From Candidatus Omnitrophota bacterium (GTDB lineage: Bacteria > Omnitrophota > Gorgyraeia > Kaelpiales > Kaelpiaceae): a stretch of 10,463 nucleotides of DNA. Where the stretch lies: positions 1 through 10,463 of the forward strand of contig JAQUNS010000011.1 in NCBI GenBank assembly GCA_028717465.1, given 5' to 3'. Shown here piece after piece: positions 6,324-10,463 of the stretch. Below the pieces are notes generated by a model. The model was given only the letters and a program-made list of their open reading frames with translations, was not told the origin of the DNA and did not search any database. The number at the start of each line of letters is the position of its first letter. Within the stretch, counting starts at the first letter, position 1. The position numbers were made by a program, and so were the translations under genes.

Positions 6324-7568
6324 ATGAAGAGCAAATTGCGCTGGCTATACCCTGGCATAGGAGTTAAAAGATGGATATTCCTTTCTGCGGTGGGAATAAT
6401 ACTGGTATCTTTAAGCTCAGCCAGTTTAGTGAAATCTAAAAGCTATGCCTCAAATATCTTCTCCGGCCTGGGCCTTGTTTTCGGAGCTCTTACAATAATA
6501 ATTGGCATAAGAGAACTAGTGACTTCTGTAGTAAATGTCATATATCCGGAACGGTCTAAGGAACTCTTGGAAGTTTTTTTAGAAAAGAAAAGATTAGGCA
6601 AAGGCCCCAATATCGTTGCTATTGGCGGCGGCACCGGATTGTCTACTCTGCTGCAGGGGCTAAAAAATATAACTGCCAATACCACTGCTATTGTTACCGT
6701 TGCTGATGACGGTGGTTCATCAGGCAGGCTGCGCAGGGATTTTAACACTCTTCCTCCGGGCGATATCAGAAACTGTCTTGTTGCTTTAGCCGATGCCCAG
6801 CCTCTTATGAGAGAACTGTTCCAATACCGGTTTGAAGCAGAAGGAGATTTAAAAGGCCATAGTTTCGGAAATCTTTTTATTACCGCTCTCTCTCAAATAA
6901 CCGGAGATTTTGAAAAAGCCATAAAAGAGTCATCTAAGGTTCTGGCTATAAAAGGCAGGGTGATACCAGCTACGACGGCTAAAGTTCAGCTTATCGCAGA
7001 ACATATCAATGGCAAAGAGACAGTTGGTGAGTCCAAGATACCCCAAGCCAAGCTAAAGATCAAAAATGTTCGCTTGGAGCCTTCCAATTGCGAACCCGCT
7101 TATGAAGCTATAGAGGCTATAAACAGTGCCGAAGTCATAGTTTTCGGGCCCGGGAGCCTATACACCAGCATAATTCCGAATCTTCTTGTTCCGGGCATGT
7201 CAGAGGCAATAAATAGGTCTAATGCAACTAAAATCTATGTTTGCAATATAATGACTCAGAATGGAGAGACCGATGGTTACAGCGTCTTTGATCACATCAA
7301 AGCTCTTTTAGATCATTCTTCGCCTGGCCTGTTCCAGTACTGCATTGTTAATCTATCTTTTATTTCGGAAGCCCTTTTGAGCAGATATAAACAAGAGCAG
7401 TCCTCTGTAGTCGAGCCGGATATTATTAAAGTTGAAAAGCTTGGCATCAGAGCCATTGTGCGCGATTTAGCCGATCTAGGGGATGTGGTCAGGCACAATC
7501 CCTTTAAGCTTGCAGAGCTGATTTTAGAAGTCATGGGACTGGATAAAGGCAAAGGGAAATGGTTTTAG
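6324..7568 (+). CDS. yvcK: YvcK/CofD-like protein with N-terminal membrane anchor
   Basis: The 414-residue protein has two parts. Residues about 16-36 and 45-67 are hydrophobic and look like two membrane helices. The rest is a YvcK domain of the CofD-like superfamily. It has the nucleotide-binding loop AIGGGTGLSTLL (G101-G103), VADDGGSSGRLR (A127 to R137), the LPPGDIRNCLVAL motif, the GHSFGNLFITAL motif and GPGSLYTSIIPNLL (G275 onward). In Bacillus, YvcK is needed for growth on gluconeogenic carbon and for cell-wall homeostasis, and it binds UDP-sugars; that is family knowledge. The classical Bacillus form lacks the membrane segments, which occur in some other phyla. The gene overlaps the next one by 10 bases. 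The Bacillus yvcK cluster also contains an HPr-like gene (crh), and an HPr gene lies two genes downstream here. No strong ribosome site precedes ATG 6324. Confidence 0.92.
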   Translation: MKSKLRWLYPGIGVKRWIFLSAVGIILVSLSSASLVKSKSYASNIFSGLGLVFGALTIIIGIRELVTSVVNVIYPERSKELLEVFLEKKRLGKGPNIVAIGGGTGLSTLLQGLKNITANTTAIVTVADDGGSSGRLRRDFNTLPPGDIRNCLVALADAQPLMRELFQYRFEAEGDLKGHSFGNLFITALSQITGDFEKAIKESSKVLAIKGRVIPATTAKVQLIAEHINGKETVGESKIPQAKLKIKNVRLEPSNCEPAYEAIEAINSAEVIVFGPGSLYTSIIPNLLVPGMSEAINRSNATKIYVCNIMTQNGETDGYSVFDHIKALLDHSSPGLFQYCIVNLSFISEALLSRYKQEQSSVVEPDIIKVEKLGIRAIVRDLADLGDVVRHNPFKLAELILEVMGLDKGKGKWF

Positions 7569-9514
7569 ACAAAAACAATATCTATTTAAGCATGGCTGTG
7601 CATGCCCACCAGCCGGTCGATAATTTTGATGATGTTTTTTCTCAATCCTTTAAGAAGTCTTACTGGCCGTTTTTCCGCACCCTGCATGAATTTCCTGAAA
7701 TCAAGATTTCTTTCCATATTAGCGGGAGTCTTTTAGACTGGGCCGTTAAAAATCAGGCCGATTTTATAGAATTTATAAGTAATCTTGTCAGAAAAGGGCA
7801 GCTTGAAATTTTGACCGCGGGATATTATGAGCCTATTCTGGCTTTGATTTCCGACCGTGATAAAAAAGGCCAGATTCTTATGCACATCGATAAAATGAAA
7901 AAGTTTTTTGGATTTAAACCCCAGGGTCTCTGGCTTACCGAACGAGTTTGGGAACCGGAATTAATCAAAGCGGTTCAAGAGACCGGACTTAAATTTATAT
8001 TAGTAGACGATGAACATTTTAAAAGAGCAGGCATGGATCCAGAAAAATTAGACGGCTATTATATGGCCCAGCATAATTCAAGTGAAATAGCGGTATTTGG
8101 CGGGTCTAAATTCTTGAGGTACTCTATGCCGTTTAAATTGCCCAACGAAACAGTAGGCTATCTTTTATCCCAAAAGCATCAGTCCATAGGAGCAATTTCT
8201 TTTGCCGATGATTTGGAAAAGTTCGGTTTTTGGCCACATACCTATGAGTGGGTATATGAGAAAAAATGGTTTTTTAATTTTTTTCAAGTTCTTTCTGAAA
8301 ACAAAAACTGGCTTAAAACAGTCCATTTTCAAGATATAGTACAGCACCGTTCTCCTACTGCCCGCGTTGATCTGCCCTGCGGTAGTTATCCGGAGATGAT
8401 GGAATGGTCTGATAATATGTTTAAAAGTTTCTTAGTTAAGTATCCTGAGAGCAACCATCTTCAAAAGAGAATGCTTGTAGTTAGCGCCGGCATTTCAGAG
8501 CATAAAGACGCAGCAAAAAAGCAATTGGAGGCAGCTCAAATAGCTATATATAAATCTCAGAGTAATGACGTATACTGGCATGGAGTTTACGGCGGGTTGT
8601 ACCTAACTCACTTAAGATATGTCGCTTACAAGTATTTGATTGAATCCGAAAACCAGTTCGATAGCTATGCAAAAACCATTCTCCCTCACTATGAACTGAA
8701 AGATTTTGATTTAGATGGAAATAAAGAGTTAATTTTTAAAGATGAGATCTATAACATTTATATTGCTCCTCACTCAGGAGGAATGATTACAGAAATAGAT
8801 TATAAGCCAAGCTGTATGAATATATTAAACACCTTGGCCAGGAGGCCGGAAAAGTACCATAAAAAGGTTCTGGACTCATTAGCCGTTAATTGTTTGCCAT
8901 CCTGTAATTCTGGGCCAGTAAGCATACATGATATTCAAAGCCAGAATTTAGAAGATCTTAAAAGTGCCCTTGTCTACGATTATTATCGCAAGGCTGCCTG
9001 GATAGACCATATATATTTCCAGCGGGACTTGGACTCTCAGGCCATTATAAGAAACTCTATTAATGATATTTCCCAGCTCTGGGAGAAGCCCTACAAAGCC
9101 AGGGTGAGCAAAAATAAAATAACCCAGACCGTAAAAACTCCAGAGCTCTCTTTAACAAAAAGCCTGTTGGTGAAAGATAACATACTCGGTTTTCGCTATG
9201 AATTAAAGAGCAATTTCAAAGAGCATGTTGTATTTGATTCCGAGTTTAATCTGCTCTTGTATTCTTCCGCGGCTATGAAAGATAAAGATTTTAAATCCGT
9301 AACCGAGATTAATTTAGAGGATGAGTGGTTTAGATTAAAATACAAGTTCTCTTTTTCCAGAGAGATTCATTTTCTTGCCTATCCTATAGAGACAGTCTCA
9401 GATTCAGAGTCGGGCATACAGAGGACTTATCAGGGCCTGTCTTTACACTTTGTCTGGCCGGTAAATAACAGCTTTACGGATATCAGTTTTACAATAGATA
9501 TAGACAAAATATGA
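7559..9514 (+). CDS. GH57 4-alpha-glucanotransferase / alpha-amylase-like enzyme
   Basis: The 651-residue protein has the layout of the GH57 glucanotransferase/AmyA group. There is a catalytic barrel at about residues 8-290, a helical domain (DUF1925 type) to about 380, and a C-terminal beta-rich domain (DUF1926 type) from about 390. Conserved regions are HAHQPV (H17-Q18-P19), AGYYEPIL, WLTERVWEPEL with the presumed nucleophile E128, and FADDLEKFGFWP with the presumed acid/base D218. The family normally has DDGEKFG, so L219 replaces glycine. Members cleave or transfer alpha-1,4-glucan chains. No signal peptide is present, so the substrate is probably intracellular glycogen or maltodextrin. 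AAAGGCAAAGGG just before ATG 7559 can serve as ribosome site. It overlaps yvcK by 10 bases and HPr by 4 (ATGA), so it is coupled to the PTS genes. Amylase and transferase cannot be told apart here. Confidence 0.9.
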   Translation: MVLDKNNIYLSMAVHAHQPVDNFDDVFSQSFKKSYWPFFRTLHEFPEIKISFHISGSLLDWAVKNQADFIEFISNLVRKGQLEILTAGYYEPILALISDRDKKGQILMHIDKMKKFFGFKPQGLWLTERVWEPELIKAVQETGLKFILVDDEHFKRAGMDPEKLDGYYMAQHNSSEIAVFGGSKFLRYSMPFKLPNETVGYLLSQKHQSIGAISFADDLEKFGFWPHTYEWVYEKKWFFNFFQVLSENKNWLKTVHFQDIVQHRSPTARVDLPCGSYPEMMEWSDNMFKSFLVKYPESNHLQKRMLVVSAGISEHKDAAKKQLEAAQIAIYKSQSNDVYWHGVYGGLYLTHLRYVAYKYLIESENQFDSYAKTILPHYELKDFDLDGNKELIFKDEIYNIYIAPHSGGMITEIDYKPSCMNILNTLARRPEKYHKKVLDSLAVNCLPSCNSGPVSIHDIQSQNLEDLKSALVYDYYRKAAWIDHIYFQRDLDSQAIIRNSINDISQLWEKPYKARVSKNKITQTVKTPELSLTKSLLVKDNILGFRYELKSNFKEHVVFDSEFNLLLYSSAAMKDKDFKSVTEINLEDEWFRLKYKFSFSREIHFLAYPIETVSDSESGIQRTYQGLSLHFVWPVNNSFTDISFTIDIDKI

Positions 9515-9774
9515 AGTATGTTAAAAGATTAACCGTTGTATCAAAGCAGGGCTTGCACGCCAGGCCAGCTGCTATATTTGTCGAGACAGCCAATAAATTT
9601 TCTTCTAAAGTAACCGTTAAAAAAGCAGATTCTGAAGTTAGCGGAAAATCCATTTTAAATATATTAACGCTGGGTGTAGAATGTGGAGACGAAATAGTTC
9701 TTGAAGTTGAAGGAGAAGACGCTGATGAGGCAATCCAGCTCTTAGAAGAAGTCCTAACAAGAAAATATGTTTGA
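9511..9774 (+). CDS. ptsH: HPr phosphocarrier protein
   Basis: The 87-residue protein is a full-length HPr, the small cytoplasmic carrier that moves phosphate from Enzyme I to EIIA domains. The active-site histidine is H16 in KQGLHARPA. S47 in SGKSILNILTLG corresponds to the regulatory Ser46 of Bacillus HPr, the target of HPr kinase, so serine phosphorylation is possible; no hprK gene is seen here. H16 separates it from Crh, which lacks that residue. The ATG overlaps the GH57 stop as ATGA with no clear ribosome site, so translation is probably coupled. The stop overlaps the next gene by 8 bases. Together with the upstream EIIA and downstream Enzyme I this gives a phosphorelay without a permease. 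Confidence 0.96.
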   Translation: MKYVKRLTVVSKQGLHARPAAIFVETANKFSSKVTVKKADSEVSGKSILNILTLGVECGDEIVLEVEGEDADEAIQLLEEVLTRKYV

Positions 9775-10463
9775 AAGAGAGATATTATTAAAAGGTATTC
9801 CGGCATCTCCAGGCATAGGGATAGGCAAAGCCTATGTAATATCCGACGATATATCTAAAGTAGATAAGCGAGCCATCAAAGAATCTGATTTAAGTGAAGA
9901 GATTAAAAATTTGGAGCATGCTCTTTTGAAAACTAAAAAAGAAATTCTGGATATTCAGAATAAAATGGCTAAAGAAATAGGCTCTAATTATGCCGATATA
10001 TTTGATGTGCAGCTTATGCTGCTTGAGGACAGGGTTTTACTGGAAGAGATCGTAGAGAGGCTTAGAAAAGAACTTTGCGGAGTAGAGTTTGTTTTTTTTG
10101 ATGTGCTTAAGAAATACAAAAAAGCTTTAGCCAAACTCGACGACCCTTATCTTAAAGAGCGGGCTCAGGATATAAACGATTTCGGCAAGCGGGTCCTTAA
10201 AAACCTTATGGGCAGAGATGTATCGCATATAAAAGATTTGCATGAAAAATCTATAGTGGTGGCTCATGATATCTCTCCTTCAGATGCTGCAGCATTAAAC
10301 AGGGATTTTGTTTTAGGGCTTGTTACTGAAAGCGGAGAAAGAAAATTTGCCTGGTTCTTTTCTATTTTATTTCATCCTTTGTTGATTACCAGTTATACGC
10401 TGGGTTTATTGTTTTCCATCCGGACCATTTTTAATTCAGCCATTACATTGCAGGGAAAGCTCA
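9767..10463 (+). CDS. ptsI: PTS Enzyme I, N-terminal part, broken at a sequence junction
   Basis: Enzyme I takes phosphate from phosphoenolpyruvate and gives it to HPr. From ATG 9767 the first 190 residues match the family: LLKGIPASPGIGIGKAYV, a helical HPr-binding region with FDVQLMLLEDRVLLEEI, then DINDFGKRVL, VVAHDISPSDAAALN and FVLGLVTESG. There is no GAF domain ahead of it, so this is the general Enzyme I type, not PtsP. At residue 191 the sequence should continue as a GGRTSH-like motif with the phospho-histidine. Instead it reads ERKFAWFFSILFHPLLITSY and stays hydrophobic to the window end. No other frame restores the family sequence. As written the product lacks the catalytic histidine and the PEP-binding domain. 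A chimeric contig end is the likeliest cause. It overlaps HPr by 8 bases. Confidence 0.9.
   Translation, partial: MFEREILLKGIPASPGIGIGKAYVISDDISKVDKRAIKESDLSEEIKNLEHALLKTKKEILDIQNKMAKEIGSNYADIFDVQLMLLEDRVLLEEIVERLRKELCGVEFVFFDVLKKYKKALAKLDDPYLKERAQDINDFGKRVLKNLMGRDVSHIKDLHEKSIVVAHDISPSDAAALNRDFVLGLVTESGERKFAWFFSILFHPLLITSYTLGLLFSIRTIFNSAITLQGKL
10337..10463 (+). other. Foreign-looking membrane-protein sequence joined to ptsI
   Basis: These 127 bases read in the ptsI frame as about 42 residues with a strongly hydrophobic stretch (FAWFFSILFHPLLITSYTLGLLFSI). This bears no resemblance to Enzyme I. It resembles the start of small multi-helix membrane proteins with an (L/F)HPLL motif that I associate with Bacteroidota, though I cannot verify that. 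The breakpoint must lie within a few codons of 10334-10345. An assembly chimera, a recombination event or a true in-frame fusion are the options, in that order of likelihood. Confidence 0.55.

Noticed and set aside
1..10463. CRISPR arrays, insertion sequences, toxin-antitoxin or phage-defence genes
   Set aside because: No regularly spaced direct repeats, transposase motifs, terminal inverted repeats or defence-type domains were seen; the coding space is filled by recognised metabolic and regulatory genes.

Overview
The window looks like part of a genome from a strictly anaerobic bacterium, probably from an uncultured lineage. It carries a [FeFe]-hydrogenase maturation operon, glycolytic and PTS-type carbon-control genes, and a cytoplasmic GH57 glucan enzyme. 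Base composition is moderately AT-rich and genes are tightly packed, often overlapping. Promoters resemble bacterial sigma-70 sites. An Omnitrophota- or Elusimicrobiota-like source is my low-confidence guess from gene content; nothing in the window proves it. Both ends cut through genes, so this may be a whole metagenomic contig.

Left block (1-3915, plus strand): the tail of a TM1266-type hydrogenase-associated regulator, then hydF, hydG and hydE, with 20- and 26-base overlaps between the last three. HydG (tyrosine lyase making Fe-CO/CN synthon) and HydE build precursors of the 2Fe subcluster of the H-cluster, and HydF is the GTPase scaffold that delivers it. The hydrogenase itself is not in the window. 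HydG has an unusual substitution in its auxiliary-cluster cysteine motif.

Middle (3892-5833): a convergent pgk (phosphoglycerate kinase) on the minus strand overlaps the hydE 3' end by 24 bases. The best-supported pgk start adds a 33-residue, signal-peptide-like N-terminus to an otherwise normal cytosolic enzyme. Divergent from pgk is a tRNA region with tRNA-Lys(CTT), tRNA-Leu(TAG) and tRNA-Gly(GCC), with good promoters before the Lys and Gly genes.

Right block (5834-10463, plus strand): a PTS EIIA of the fructose/nitrogen type, a membrane-anchored YvcK/CofD-like protein, a GH57 4-alpha-glucanotransferase/amylase-like enzyme, HPr and Enzyme I. This looks like one transcription unit joining PTS phosphorelay regulators with glycogen or maltodextrin turnover, with no sugar permease visible. 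Enzyme I stops resembling its family at about position 10337, just before the expected phospho-histidine motif, and continues in frame into a hydrophobic sequence that looks like an unrelated membrane protein. A contig-end chimera is the likeliest explanation.

I did not find a convincing new multi-gene system. The points most worth checking are the pgk N-terminus, the HydG cysteine change, the Enzyme I junction and the nested inverted repeats at the hydE/pgk convergence.
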